NCBI RefSeq assembly: GCF_020529025.1
Contig: NZ_JACNMM010000003.1
Location: 496,001 to 560,000 of the forward strand
Reading direction: 5' to 3'
From: Oceaniglobus trochenteri
Lineage (GTDB): Bacteria > Pseudomonadota > Alphaproteobacteria > Rhodobacterales > Rhodobacteraceae
DNA length: 64,000 bases
Notes under the pieces: model-generated
The model's input: only the letters and a program-made list of their open reading frames with translations
Databases searched by the model: none
Told to the model about the DNA's origin: nothing
Shown here: positions 16,387-28,027 of the stretch, in pieces
Layout of the letters: each line of letters starts with the position of its first letter
Numbering within the stretch: the stretch's first letter is position 1
Position numbers and translations under genes: made by a program

Positions 16387-17492
16387 AGGTTGCCGTCATC
16401 GGGCGTGGCCTGTTCGGCAGTGCCGCCGCGCGCCACCTTGCCATGGCGGGGGTCGATGTCACCCTGATCGGACCCGACGAGCCGGTGGACAAGCGGGCGC
16501 ATGGCGGTGTCTTCGGGTCGCACCATGACGAGGGGCGGATCACCCGGCGCTGTGCGCTTGATCCGTTCTGGGTGGGGCTTTCCGCCGCCTCCATCGCCCG
16601 CTATGGCCGGATCGAGGCCGACAGCGGCATCCGCTTTTATACCCAGGCCGGGGCCATGATGGCGGGCGATGCCGCATGGATGACCCGGCTGCGCGATGCC
16701 TGTGCCGCCCATGGTGTCGAGCCTGAATGGCTGTCCCCCCGGGAATTGCGCGAAGGCTTTTCCTTCTTTCACCTGCCCGACGGCTTTTCCGCCAGCTACG
16801 AGGCCACCATGGCGGGGCACATCAGCCCCCGCCGGCTGGTGGCCGCCCAGGGCGCGGCGGCGCTGCGCCACGGGGCAAAGATCATCGATGCGACGGTGCA
16901 TGGGCTGGATGAGGGGCAGGGCGGTGTGACCGTCACCACCCATGCCGGCACCCTGCGCTTTGACCGGGTGCTGGTGGCCGCGGGCGCGATGACCGACAGC
17001 CTGCTGTCCCGCCCCCCGCGCAACGATGTCTATGCTCGCACCGTTGCCCTCTTCGAGGTGGACGCGGCCGAGGCGGCGCGCCTTTCCAAGATGCCCGCGC
17101 TGATCTGGCAGGCGCCCGAAGACCCCTATCTTCTGCCCCCGATCCGGTATCCCGACGGAACGATCCACGTGAAACTGGGCGGCGACCCCGAGGATGTGAA
17201 ACTTCCCGATGCCGGGGCGATCGGCGACTGGTTCCGCGCGGGCGGCAACCCCGATGTGCGCGACCGGCTGGAGCAGATGATCCGCGCCCTGATGCCCGAC
17301 CTTGCAATCCGCGCCGTCAGGATGGATGCCTGTGTCACCACCTGGTCGCCCGACCGCCGCCCCGAGATCGGGCATCTGACCCGGCGCGTGGCGCTCTGCA
17401 CGGCGGGCAATGGCGCCGGCGCGAAATGCAGCGACGAGATCGGCCGCCTTGGCGCGGCCCTGGTATTGGAACAGACAGGAGTCTCCACATGA
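16383..17492 (+). CDS. FAD-dependent oxidoreductase (monomeric sarcosine oxidase-like)
   Basis: A 369-residue DAO-family flavoprotein. KVAVIGRGLFGSAAARHL is the FAD-binding dinucleotide motif. GSHHDEGRITRR near residue 42 resembles the conserved stretch of monomeric sarcosine and N-methyltryptophan oxidases, and the final part TTWSPDRRPEIGHL and GNGAGAKCSDEIG carries a cysteine placed like the residue that holds FAD covalently in that group. It would oxidise a secondary amine or amino acid. The gene is joined to both neighbours by ATGA overlap. An amine oxidase within a sugar-acid operon hints at an N-substituted substrate. Confidence 0.82.
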   Translation: MKVAVIGRGLFGSAAARHLAMAGVDVTLIGPDEPVDKRAHGGVFGSHHDEGRITRRCALDPFWVGLSAASIARYGRIEADSGIRFYTQAGAMMAGDAAWMTRLRDACAAHGVEPEWLSPRELREGFSFFHLPDGFSASYEATMAGHISPRRLVAAQGAAALRHGAKIIDATVHGLDEGQGGVTVTTHAGTLRFDRVLVAAGAMTDSLLSRPPRNDVYARTVALFEVDAAEAARLSKMPALIWQAPEDPYLLPPIRYPDGTIHVKLGGDPEDVKLPDAGAIGDWFRAGGNPDVRDRLEQMIRALMPDLAIRAVRMDACVTTWSPDRRPEIGHLTRRVALCTAGNGAGAKCSDEIGRLGAALVLEQTGVST

Positions 17493-18370
17493 CGAAGATC
17501 GGATTTATCGGGCTGGGGCTGATGGGCGCTGCCATGGTGCAGCGCCTGCAGGACAAGGGCCATGCCGTCACCGTGCTGGGCAACAAGACCCGCACCCGCA
17601 TCGACAAGGCCATCGCCAACGGCGCGAGCGAGGCGAAAACCGCCCGCGACCTGGCGGCCGACAGCGACATCGTGATGCTGTGCATGGGCACCTCGGACCA
17701 GGTGGAAAGCCGGATGCAGGGCGAAGACGGCGTGATCGCGGGGCTGAAGCCCGGCGCCGTGGTGATCGACTTCGGCACCTCGCTGCCTGCCTCGACCCTG
17801 GCCATGGGCGACAAGGTGGCCGCCGCTGGCGGGGCCTATCTTGACGCGCCCCTGGGCCGCACCCCGGCCCATGCCCTTGAAGGCAAGCTGAACATCATGG
17901 GCGCGGGCGACAAGGCGGCCTATGACAAGGTGAAACCGGTGCTGGATGACCTGGGCGAGAACGTGTTCCACCTGGGCAAGCTGGGCTCGGGGCATACGAT
18001 CAAGCTGATCAACAACTTCTTCGGCATGACCGTGGCCAACGCCATGGCCGAAGCCTTTGTCATGGCCGATACCATGGGCGTGCCGCGCCAGTCGCTTTAC
18101 GACGTGATGTCGGCGGGGCCGCTCCACTCGGGGATGATGGATTTCGTCAAGGGCTATGCCGTTGACGGCGACCCCGAAAAGCTGGCCTTCATGATCGCCA
18201 ACGCGAACAAGGATGTCGGGTACTACGCCAAGATGGCCGAGGATGCGGGCGTGGACAGCATCATGTCCACCAGCGCGCGCACCGCCCTGTCACGCGCCGT
18301 CGACGAAGGCTGGGGCGACCGGCTCGTCTCGGAGATGGTCGATTTCTACAGCGAGAAGTTCAAGGGCTGA
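17489..18370 (+). CDS. NAD(P)-dependent beta-hydroxyacid dehydrogenase (HIBADH family)
   Basis: This 293-residue protein is the second HIBADH-type reductase of the region and a paralogue of the one at 11565. KIGFIGLGLMGAAMVQRLQ is the Rossmann motif, LDAPLGRTPAHALEG the substrate block (the usual SGG replaced by GRT), and IKLINNFFG carries the catalytic lysine near residue 171. The altered substrate block implies a different substrate from its paralogue, and some members with this change act on larger hydroxy acids. ATGA overlap with the flavoenzyme fixes the start at 17489 although the frame opens earlier. The EamA transporter follows after 3 bases. Confidence 0.87.
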   Translation: MTKIGFIGLGLMGAAMVQRLQDKGHAVTVLGNKTRTRIDKAIANGASEAKTARDLAADSDIVMLCMGTSDQVESRMQGEDGVIAGLKPGAVVIDFGTSLPASTLAMGDKVAAAGGAYLDAPLGRTPAHALEGKLNIMGAGDKAAYDKVKPVLDDLGENVFHLGKLGSGHTIKLINNFFGMTVANAMAEAFVMADTMGVPRQSLYDVMSAGPLHSGMMDFVKGYAVDGDPEKLAFMIANANKDVGYYAKMAEDAGVDSIMSTSARTALSRAVDEGWGDRLVSEMVDFYSEKFKG

Positions 18371-18373
18371 TCC

Positions 18374-19288
18374 ATGAGCGTCGCCGCCCGCGCCAACGAA
18401 GACCGGGCCGGCCTTGGCATCGCCATGATGCTGCTGGCCTACCTGTCGATGGCCTTCATCGACACCTCGGTCAAATGGCTGACGCTGGCGGGGCTGGCGG
18501 CGCTGCAACTGTCGTTCATGCGCTATCTGGGCGCATTGGCGATTTCGCTGCTGGACATCGGGCGCGGCGGGTTCAGCCGCGACCGGTTTGCCACCGATCA
18601 CCTGGGGCTGGTCAGCCTGCGCGCGCTGTTGCTTGCGGCGGCGACGGTGATCAATTTCGTCGCACTTCGATACCTGCCGATGACGGTGACCTCGGCCATC
18701 ATGTTCTCGGCGCCGCTTCTGGTCTGTGCGCTGTCGATGCCGATGCTGGGCGAAAGGGTGGGGCGCTGGCGCTGGGGTGCGATCCTTCTGGGCTTCTGCG
18801 GTGTCCTGGTGGTGATCCGGCCCCTCGGGGCCGAGTTTCACCCCGCCATGCTCCTGCCGCTGCTCAATGCCCTGTGCCTTGCCTTCTATTCCATCCTGAC
18901 GCGCCGGCTATCGGGCCGGGTGGCAACCCAGACGATGCAGTTCTATGCCGGGCTGATCGGCACGGCGCTTCTTCTGCCCGGCGCGATCCTCACCTGGGTG
19001 ACACCGGCCACGCCGCTTGACTGGCTGCTGCTGGTCGCGCTTGGCCTCTGGGGCTGGTTCGGGCACGAGCTTCTGACCCGGGCCCACGGCCTTGCCCCCT
19101 CCAGCACGCTGATGCCCTATTCCTATTCCTTCATGATCTACCTGACGATCAGCGGCTACCTGGTGTTCGGCTCGGTGCCCGATGGGTTCACCCTGGTGGG
19201 CGCGGGCATCATCGTGATCTCGGGGCTTGTCATCTGGGCGCGCGAACGCCGCCGCGCACCCCCCATCGTGATCAAGCCGCGCCTCTGA
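18374..19288 (+). CDS. EamA/DMT family transporter
   Basis: A 304-residue inner-membrane protein with about ten hydrophobic segments in two EamA repeats (about residues 12-145 and 155-290), for example MMLLAYLSMAFIDTSVKW and GFCGVLVVIRP, and a basic C-terminus. Members of the drug/metabolite family export or exchange small metabolites. It begins three bases after the HIBADH gene and ends the rightward operon, so it may carry the substrate or a by-product. No TRAP or ABC uptake genes are seen in the block, which leaves this as the only linked transporter. It converges on the FadH-like gene with a 12-base gap. Confidence 0.87.
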   Translation: MSVAARANEDRAGLGIAMMLLAYLSMAFIDTSVKWLTLAGLAALQLSFMRYLGALAISLLDIGRGGFSRDRFATDHLGLVSLRALLLAAATVINFVALRYLPMTVTSAIMFSAPLLVCALSMPMLGERVGRWRWGAILLGFCGVLVVIRPLGAEFHPAMLLPLLNALCLAFYSILTRRLSGRVATQTMQFYAGLIGTALLLPGAILTWVTPATPLDWLLLVALGLWGWFGHELLTRAHGLAPSSTLMPYSYSFMIYLTISGYLVFGSVPDGFTLVGAGIIVISGLVIWARERRRAPPIVIKPRL

Positions 19289-19300
19289 CCGCCGGTCGGT

Positions 19301-21878
<2,578 letters not shown>

Positions 21879-21894
21879 GGCGAAGCCTCCGGTA

Positions 21895-22668
21895 TCACAG
21901 TTCGGCGCGCGGGCGGCGGGTGACGGCCAGGTCGCGCAGGATGATCTGGTTCATTTCCGGCCCCTCGAAGATCAGGTCGATCCACATCTTCTCCACCCGC
22001 TTCTCGTTCAGCCGCGAATAGGCCAGGTCGAACTCCACCGACATCTCGTTCGACCCGAGGGGCAGTTCGCGCACGATCTGTTCGGTATTCGGCCCGTGGC
22101 GCACGTTCAGCCGGGCAAACACCTCCAGCGGTTTCTCGATCTCGATGATCGTGTCCAGGCGCACGATATGTCGCTTCTGCAACCCCTCGACCGATTGCGC
22201 CGGCAGGTCGATCACCAGCGACATGAAAGAGCCGTCAAAGCGGAACACGTCGATGCGCAACCCGAAGGGGGCCAGGTCTTCCTCGCGCAGGTTGCGCAAC
22301 TGGCGATAGGTCAGTTCGGAAATCCGGCAATCGTGAAAGATCGTCGCCTCGTCGCCGATCTGGGTGCGGCTTTCCACCGCCACGGCGCCCGGAACCGGCA
22401 ATGAGCCGCGCCATGGCTGCGGGCGATAGGCCCAGTCGGTGCCAAGGGGTTTCTGGATGGCGTTGCTGCCGATGCGGGGCAGGGCCAGCCGCCCGTCGGC
22501 GGCGTGGATCACCCGGTCGATGCGGTGGCGCAGAACACCCGCGCCATCGCGCAGCCGTTTCAGGGTGGCCAGGTCCAGGGTGTCGGCACGCCGGGCCAGG
22601 CGGGACCAGCGGCGCAGTGCCCGCAGGTCCAGCAGATGCCCAAGCCGAAGTGCCAAGCGTTCTTTCAT
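21895..22668 (-). CDS. Conserved Rhodobacterales protein of unknown function (257 residues)
   Basis: Probably the family listed as DUF6478, though this is from memory of similar proteins. The N-terminal 60 residues are basic and helical (MKERLALRLGHLLDLRALRRW), and the rest is a mixed alpha/beta domain with GDEATIFHDCRISELTYRQL and FGLRIDVFRFDGSFMSLVID as the best-ordered parts. No catalytic motif, signal peptide or membrane segment is visible. It sits between ilvD (upstream, 89 bases away with a long hairpin) and the 126-residue unknown gene. Function cannot be stated. Confidence 0.75.
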   Translation of the reverse strand: MKERLALRLGHLLDLRALRRWSRLARRADTLDLATLKRLRDGAGVLRHRIDRVIHAADGRLALPRIGSNAIQKPLGTDWAYRPQPWRGSLPVPGAVAVESRTQIGDEATIFHDCRISELTYRQLRNLREEDLAPFGLRIDVFRFDGSFMSLVIDLPAQSVEGLQKRHIVRLDTIIEIEKPLEVFARLNVRHGPNTEQIVRELPLGSNEMSVEFDLAYSRLNEKRVEKMWIDLIFEGPEMNQIILRDLAVTRRPRAEL

Positions 22669-22717
22669 CCTGCCCTTTCCGTCGTCCGCCGGCGGTCACG
22701 CCGGGCGGCAGAAGGGG

Positions 22718-22749
22718 GCCGGGGGCAAGGGCCGTGGCCCGCCCCCGGC
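22718..22749 (-). terminator. Long GC-rich hairpin after ilvD
   Basis: GCCGGGGGC (22718-22726) pairs with GCCCCCGGC (22741-22749), and GGGCC pairs with GGCCC inside, with an AA bulge. It starts 9 bases past the ilvD stop. No T-run follows on the minus strand, so it may attenuate rather than stop transcription into the next gene. Confidence 0.5.
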
Positions 22750-22757
22750 GCCCCGGC

Positions 22758-24521
22758 TTACAGGTCCATGTAGACGTGGCGTTCCTTTTCGGCGCCGGGG
22801 TGGGTGACCGCGCCCTTGTAGGTCGGGCCCACCAGTTGCGCGAACTTCCAGATGGCGCCGCTGGCATAGAGCGTTTCGCGCGGGCCTTTCCAGTCGGCGC
22901 GCCGCTGTTCCAGCTCTTCGTCGCTGACGTCGAAGGACAGCTCGCCGGTGATCGCGTTCAGGGTGATGATGTCGCCATCCTCCACCAGGGCGATCGGCCC
23001 GCCAAGCGCGGCCTCCGGCCCGACGTGACCGACGCAGAAGCCCCGGGTCGCGCCCGAGAACCGGCCATCGGTGATCAGCGCCACCTTCTTGCCCATGCCC
23101 TGGCCCGAAAGGGCGGCGGTGGTGGACAGCATCTCGCGCATGCCCGGGCCGCCTGCGGGGCCTTCGTTGCGGATCACCAGAACCTCGCCTTCCTTGTAGG
23201 TGCGGGCCTGCACGGCGGCAAAGGCCTCTTCCTCGCATTCGAAGACGCGGGCGGGGCCCTGGAACATCTGTTCCTGCCCGGTCATGCCCGCCACCTTCAC
23301 GATGGCGCCCTCGGGGGCCAGGTTGCCCTTCAACCCGACGACACCGCCGGTCTTGGACAGCGGCGCATCGACAGGGTGGATCACCCGGCCATCGGCCTCG
23401 CGGTCGATCAGGTCCAGTTCCTCGCCCACGCTGCGCCCCGAGGCGGTGATGCAATCCTCGTGGATCAGGCCCGCCTTGCGCAGTTCCTTCATCACGACGG
23501 GCAGGCCGCCGGCATCATAAAGATCCTTGGCCACGTATTGGCCACCCGGCTTCAGGTCGACGAAATAGGGGGTGTCCTTGAAGATCTCGCACACGTCTTC
23601 AAGGAAGAAGTCGATCCCCGCCTCATGGGCCATGGCGGGCAGGTGCAGCCCGGCGTTGGTGCTGCCACCGGTGCAGGCGACGACGCGGGCGGCGTTTTCC
23701 AGCGACTTGCGGGTCACGATGTCGCGGGCGCGGATGTTCTTCTCGATCAGGTTCATGACCGCCTGGCCGCTGGCCTGGGCATACTGATCGCGCGATTCGT
23801 AGGGCGCGGGCGCACCCGAGGAATTGAACAGCGCCAGGCCGATCGCCTCGCTCACGCAGGCCATGGTGTTGGCGGTGAACTGGCCGCCGCAGGCCCCGGC
23901 GCTGGGGCAGGCGACGCGTTCAAGGATCGTCAGCGCCGCATCCGACAGGGTGCCGTTCTGATGGCGGCCCACCGCCTCGAACATGTCCTGCACGGTCAGG
24001 TCGCGACTGGCGAAATCCTCGGGCACGTCGGCACCGGCGGGCACCTTGCCCGGCAGGATCGACCCGCCGTAAAGGAAGACCGAGGGCGTGTTCAGCCGGA
24101 TCATGGCCATCATCATGCCCGGCAGCGACTTGTCACATCCGGCAAGGCCGACGATGGCGTCATAGCAATGGCCGCGCATGGTCAGTTCCACGGTGTCGGC
24201 AATCGCCTCGCGCGAGGCGAGCGAACTGCGCATGCCTTCGTGGCCCATGGCGATGCCGTCGGTCACGGTGATGGTGGTGAATTCGCGCGGCGTGCCGCCA
24301 CCGGCCTTCACGCCCAGTTTCACTGCCTGTGCCTGGCGGTTCAGCGCGATGTTGCAGGGGGCCGCTTCGTTCCAGCAGGTCGCGACGCCGACGAAGGGCT
24401 GGTCGATCTGTTCCTGGTCCAGCCCCATCGCGTGGTAGTAGGAACGGTGCGGCGCACGCGCCGGTCCCTCGGTCACGTGGCGGCTGGGCAATCTGGATTT
24501 GTCGGTTTTGCCTTTCAGCAT
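22758..24521 (-). CDS. ilvD: Dihydroxy-acid dehydratase
   Basis: This 587-residue iron-sulfur enzyme makes the 2-keto acid precursors of valine, leucine and isoleucine. Cysteines that bind the cluster are in [18 protein letters not shown] and [12 protein letters not shown], the pattern of true IlvD rather than sugar-acid dehydratases. The C-terminal [18 protein letters not shown] block is also typical. The frame stays open far upstream, but GGAGG lies just before the ATG at 24521. It diverges from the CPBP gene with about 100 bases between starts and is followed on its strand by two unknown genes. Confidence 0.95.
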   Translation of the reverse strand: MLKGKTDKSRLPSRHVTEGPARAPHRSYYHAMGLDQEQIDQPFVGVATCWNEAAPCNIALNRQAQAVKLGVKAGGGTPREFTTITVTDGIAMGHEGMRSSLASREAIADTVELTMRGHCYDAIVGLAGCDKSLPGMMMAMIRLNTPSVFLYGGSILPGKVPAGADVPEDFASRDLTVQDMFEAVGRHQNGTLSDAALTILERVACPSAGACGGQFTANTMACVSEAIGLALFNSSGAPAPYESRDQYAQASGQAVMNLIEKNIRARDIVTRKSLENAARVVACTGGSTNAGLHLPAMAHEAGIDFFLEDVCEIFKDTPYFVDLKPGGQYVAKDLYDAGGLPVVMKELRKAGLIHEDCITASGRSVGEELDLIDREADGRVIHPVDAPLSKTGGVVGLKGNLAPEGAIVKVAGMTGQEQMFQGPARVFECEEEAFAAVQARTYKEGEVLVIRNEGPAGGPGMREMLSTTAALSGQGMGKKVALITDGRFSGATRGFCVGHVGPEAALGGPIALVEDGDIITLNAITGELSFDVSDEELEQRRADWKGPRETLYASGAIWKFAQLVGPTYKGAVTHPGAEKERHVYMDL

Positions 24522-24621
24522 GGCGGCCTCCTTGAGCATCGGTTGCCGTTTGGAATAGGCGAGGGGGCGAATTTGCACAAGGCTGATTGCTCTGACCTCC
24601 CGGCCGCAATAGCCTGTGGCG

Positions 24622-25545
24622 ATGACAGCGACACCCGACCCCGCCCGCGCCACCACGCCCCCGAACCGCACCGCGGCCGTCCGCGCCTTCCTGCATGCGG
24701 GGCGTCGCGCGCCGCAGCTCTGGCGCCTGGTGCTGGGGTGCATCCTCATCGCGATCTGCGCCTTCGGCTGGACACTGGCACCCGTCGGCATCGCCTGGCT
24801 CTGGCGCGGCCCCGAGGCGGCGCTGGCCTTTGCGCAGGGCTTGCAGCGCCCCGAAACGCCCCGTGCCACGCTGATCCTGCTGGGCAGCTTCGCGGGCATG
24901 GCGGCAGGTGTGGCCCTGGCGGTCTGGCTGCTGCACCGCCGCCGCCCCCGCAGCCTGTTCGGGCCACGGTCGGTGCTGTGGCGCGATTTCGCCCTTTCGG
25001 CGGGCGTGGTGCTGGCGGTCTATGCCGTCGGTGTCGCCCTGTGGCTGACCCGCTTTACCCCCGATCTCAACCTCGACCCCGGGCGCTGGCTCTGGCTTGT
25101 TCCGCTGGCGCTGGCCGGTGTCGCGCTTCAGACCCTGGCCGAGGAACTGGTCTTTCGCGGCTACCTGACCCAGCAACTGGCCGCCCGGTTCCAAAGTCCC
25201 GTGATCTGGCTGATCCTGCCCGCGCTGGCCTTCGGCGCGGTGCATTACGATCCGGCCACGGCGGGGGCCAGCGTCTGGGTCGTCGTCGGCTCGGCCACCG
25301 TCTTTGGCCTGGTCGCCGCCGATCTGACCCGGCGCACCGGCAGCCTTGGGGCGGCCTGGGGTTTTCACTTTGCCAACAACCTTCTGGCCATCCTCGTTCT
25401 GGCCACCAAGGGCACGATCACCGGCCTGTCCCTTTTCGTGACACCCTATGCCGTGGATGACGCCCAGGTGATGCAGCGGCTGGTCCTGGGGGACATGGCG
25501 CTGCTGCTGGTGGCCTGGGCGATCCTGCGCCGGGTGCTGCGCTAG
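24622..25545 (+). CDS. CPBP family intramembrane glutamic endopeptidase
   Basis: A 307-residue inner-membrane protein with about seven hydrophobic segments and the CPBP (Abi) motifs: motif 1 [15 protein letters not shown] (about residue 173), with the EE and R residues, and motif 2 AFGAVHYDP with the conserved histidine. The family includes eukaryotic Rce1-like CAAX proteases and bacterial bacteriocin-immunity proteins; here the substrate is unknown. A GTG two codons upstream at 24616 could also be the start; the ribosome site is poor for either. It precedes accD by about 85 bases. Confidence 0.88.
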   Translation: MTATPDPARATTPPNRTAAVRAFLHAGRRAPQLWRLVLGCILIAICAFGWTLAPVGIAWLWRGPEAALAFAQGLQRPETPRATLILLGSFAGMAAGVALAVWLLHRRRPRSLFGPRSVLWRDFALSAGVVLAVYAVGVALWLTRFTPDLNLDPGRWLWLVPLALAGVALQTLAEELVFRGYLTQQLAARFQSPVIWLILPALAFGAVHYDPATAGASVWVVVGSATVFGLVAADLTRRTGSLGAAWGFHFANNLLAILVLATKGTITGLSLFVTPYAVDDAQVMQRLVLGDMALLLVAWAILRRVLR

Positions 25546-25630
25546 GTCCCGCCTGCCGGGGTGCGGTGCGCCGATTGCATTCCGCCCCGCCGGGGCTTAT
25601 GTCAGCGGCACGTCTAAAAGGGTGCCGCCG

Positions 25631-26575
25631 ATGAACTGGATCTCGAACTACGTCCGACCGAAGATCAACTCGCTGTTTTCGCGCCGCGAAGTCCCCGAGA
25701 ACCTCTGGACCAAGTGCCCCGAGTGCGGCACCATGCTGTTCCACCGCGAGCTGAGCGACAACCTGAACGTCTGTTCCAGCTGCGATCATCACATGCCCAT
25801 CAGCCCGCGCGCCCGCTTCCAGGCGCTGTTCGACGGCGGAACCTTCGTCGAGGTGCCGGTGCCCGCCCCCATCGCCGACCCGCTGCAGTTCCGCGACCAG
25901 AAGAAATACCCCGACCGCCTGAAGGCCGCACAGCGCGACACCGGCGAACCCGAGGCGATGCTGGTAGCCGAGGGCGAAATCGGCCGCACCCCCATCGTCG
26001 CCGCCTGTCAGGATGCCCGGTTCATGATCGGCTCCATGGGGATGTTCGTGGGCAACGCCTTCCTCGCGGGCTGCGAAAGGGCCGTGGAACAAAAGCGCCC
26101 CTTCGTGGTCTTCACCGCGGCGGGCGGCGCGCGGATGCAGGAAGGCATCCTGTCGCTGATGCAGATGCCGCGCACCACCATCGGCGTGCAGATGCTGCGC
26201 GAGGCGGGCCTGCCCTACATCGTGGTGATGACCGACCCGACGACAGGCGGCGTTTCGGCCTCCTATGCCATGCTGGGCGATATCAACATGGCCGAACCCA
26301 ATGCCCTGATCTGTTTCGCCGGTCCCCGCGTCATCGAACAGACGATCCGCGAAAAGCTGCCCGAAGGCTTCCAGCGGGCCGAATATCTGCTGGATCACGG
26401 CATGCTTGACCGCGTCACGCCCCGTGGCCGCATGCGCGAGGAACTGATCACCATCACCCGGATGCTTCTGGGGATGCCGCCGGCCGTGGTGGGCGACCTG
26501 CCCGCGCCCGAAGGGGGGGGCGACCTGCCCCAGGAGGCCGGCCCCGACACCCCGGCCAGCGAACCGCAGGGCTGA
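25631..26575 (+). CDS. accD: Acetyl-CoA carboxylase carboxyltransferase subunit beta
   Basis: This 314-residue subunit transfers the carboxyl group from biotin to acetyl-CoA, the first step of fatty acid synthesis, together with AccA. The N-terminal zinc ribbon has C29, C32, C48 and C51 (CPECGTM and CSSC). The crotonase-like core shows FTAAGGARMQEGILSLMQM and DPTTGGVSASYAMLGD. The C-terminus has a low-complexity proline- and glycine-rich tail (about residues 285-314). An in-frame GTG three codons earlier is possible, but the ATG fits the family. It is followed by folC after 2 bases, a pairing widespread among proteobacteria. Confidence 0.96.
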   Translation: MNWISNYVRPKINSLFSRREVPENLWTKCPECGTMLFHRELSDNLNVCSSCDHHMPISPRARFQALFDGGTFVEVPVPAPIADPLQFRDQKKYPDRLKAAQRDTGEPEAMLVAEGEIGRTPIVAACQDARFMIGSMGMFVGNAFLAGCERAVEQKRPFVVFTAAGGARMQEGILSLMQMPRTTIGVQMLREAGLPYIVVMTDPTTGGVSASYAMLGDINMAEPNALICFAGPRVIEQTIREKLPEGFQRAEYLLDHGMLDRVTPRGRMREELITITRMLLGMPPAVVGDLPAPEGGGDLPQEAGPDTPASEPQG

Positions 26576-26577
26576 GC

Positions 26578-27861
26578 ATGGCCGTGGCCCCCCCGGACGG
26601 CTCCGACGCCATCCTCGCCCGGATGCTGGCGCTGCACCCCAAGATCATCGACCTGACGCTCGACCGGATGTGGCGGCTGCTCGAACGCCTCGGCCACCCT
26701 GAGCGCGACCTGCCGCCGGTGATCCACATCGCCGGCACCAACGGCAAGGGATCGACCCAGGCGATGATCCGCGCCGGGCTCGAGGCGTCGGGCAAACGGG
26801 TTCACGCCTATACCTCGCCGCACCTGGCGCGGTTCCATGAACGCATCCGCCTTGCGGGCCAGCTGATCGACGAGCCGCGCCTGGCCGCCCTTCTCGACGA
26901 ATGCTACAGCGTCAACGGTGGCGAACCCATCACCTATTTCGAGATCACGACCTGCGCCGCCCTGCTGGCCTTTGCCCGCACCCCGGCCGATTACACCCTG
27001 CTCGAAGTGGGCCTCGGCGGGCGGCTTGACGCGACCAACGTGGTCGACAGGCCCCGCCTCACGGTCATCACCCCGGTGTCGATCGACCACCAGCAATACC
27101 TGGGCGATACCCTGGCCGAGATCGCGGGCGAAAAGGCCGGCATCCTGAAACGCGGTGTGCCCTGCGTCGTCGGCCCTCAGGAAGATGCCGCCCTCGAGGT
27201 GATCGAATCGCGCGCCGCCCGGCTGGGCGCGCCGCTCATCGCGCAGGGGCAGCACTGGCACGTTGCCGAGGAACGCGGGCGCCTGGTCTTCCAGGATGAA
27301 ACCGGCCTGCTCGACCTGCCGCCGCCGGGCCTGCCCGGCCCCCACCAGTTTGACAATGCCGGCGCTGCCCTGGCCGCCCTGCGTCACCTCGGCTGCGATG
27401 CCGCCGCCTGCGAAGCGGCGGTCGCCAGGGCCGAATGGCCCGCCCGGATGCAACGCCTCACCAGCGGCCCGCTGGCCGACATGGCAGCCGAGGCACAGCT
27501 CTGGCTCGACGGGGGCCACAACCCGGCGGCGGGCCATGCCATCGCCGCCACCCTGTCGCGGATGCCGCCTGCCGAAACCCACCTGATCTGCGGCATGCTG
27601 AACACCAAGGACATCGCGGGCTACCTGCGCCCCCTGGCGGCCCATGCCGTGCATCTCCACGCGGTCGACATCCCCGGAGAGGCGAACACGCTGCCCGCCG
27701 AAGCCACCCGCAAGGCCGCCGAAACCGCGGGCATTCCAGCCAGCACCGCCACCTCGGTCGAACAGGCCCTGGCCGCCATCACCGCCCGGTCGCCCCATGC
27801 CCGGGTGCTGATCTGCGGCTCTCTCTACCTCGCCGGACGCATCCTGCAATCCAACGGCTGA
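26578..27861 (+). CDS. folC: Bifunctional folylpolyglutamate synthase/dihydrofolate synthase
   Basis: The 427-residue ATP-dependent ligase adds glutamate to dihydropteroate and folates. The P-loop HIAGTNGKGSTQAMI (about residues 50-64) and the VGLGGRLDATN block (about residues 143-153), with the following ITPVSIDHQQYLGDT segment, are classical FolC features. DGGHNPAAGHAIA near residue 311 belongs to the C-terminal domain. It begins two bases after accD, so both are co-transcribed. The stop is followed by a diverged repeat and a leftward terminator. Confidence 0.95.
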   Translation: MAVAPPDGSDAILARMLALHPKIIDLTLDRMWRLLERLGHPERDLPPVIHIAGTNGKGSTQAMIRAGLEASGKRVHAYTSPHLARFHERIRLAGQLIDEPRLAALLDECYSVNGGEPITYFEITTCAALLAFARTPADYTLLEVGLGGRLDATNVVDRPRLTVITPVSIDHQQYLGDTLAEIAGEKAGILKRGVPCVVGPQEDAALEVIESRAARLGAPLIAQGQHWHVAEERGRLVFQDETGLLDLPPPGLPGPHQFDNAGAALAALRHLGCDAAACEAAVARAEWPARMQRLTSGPLADMAAEAQLWLDGGHNPAAGHAIAATLSRMPPAETHLICGMLNTKDIAGYLRPLAAHAVHLHAVDIPGEANTLPAEATRKAAETAGIPASTATSVEQALAAITARSPHARVLICGSLYLAGRILQSNG

Positions 27862-27877
27862 ACCGGTGGGCCATGCC

Positions 27878-27909
27878 CTCTTTCTTGCCCGAAATACTCT
27901 CGCCGAAGG
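27878..27909. repeat. Diverged interspersed repeat, copy 4
   Basis: CTCTTTCTTGCCCGAAATAC, then TCTCGCCGAAGG, shares the layout (CTTT, then AAATA, then CGCCGxAGG) of the repeats at 10570, 21402 and 30497 but with many changes. It lies 16 bases after folC. Confidence 0.45.
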
Positions 27910-27976
27910 CCTCCACCAGTGCGGCAGGCGATGCCGCTTTCCCGCGGCTCGGTGCCGTTGCCACTGGCGGTCACCG

Positions 27977-28002
27977 AAAAAATGAAATGGCGCGTCAGCG
28001 CC
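27977..28002 (-). terminator. Rho-independent terminator of zapE
   Basis: On the minus strand: GGCGC-TGAC-GCGCC hairpin, ATTTCA, then six T residues (27982-27977). It lies 25 bases past the zapE stop. The same hairpin and loop recur after the genes at 30631 and 33797. Confidence 0.75.
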
Positions 28003-28027
28003 GCCTCATGGATAGGTCAGGCCCGGC

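Noticed and set aside
22401-25460. A very long open frame (over 1000 codons) on the plus strand across ilvD
   Set aside because: It runs opposite to ilvD and its neighbours, has no domain-like sequence, and reflects the high GC of the codons on the other strand.
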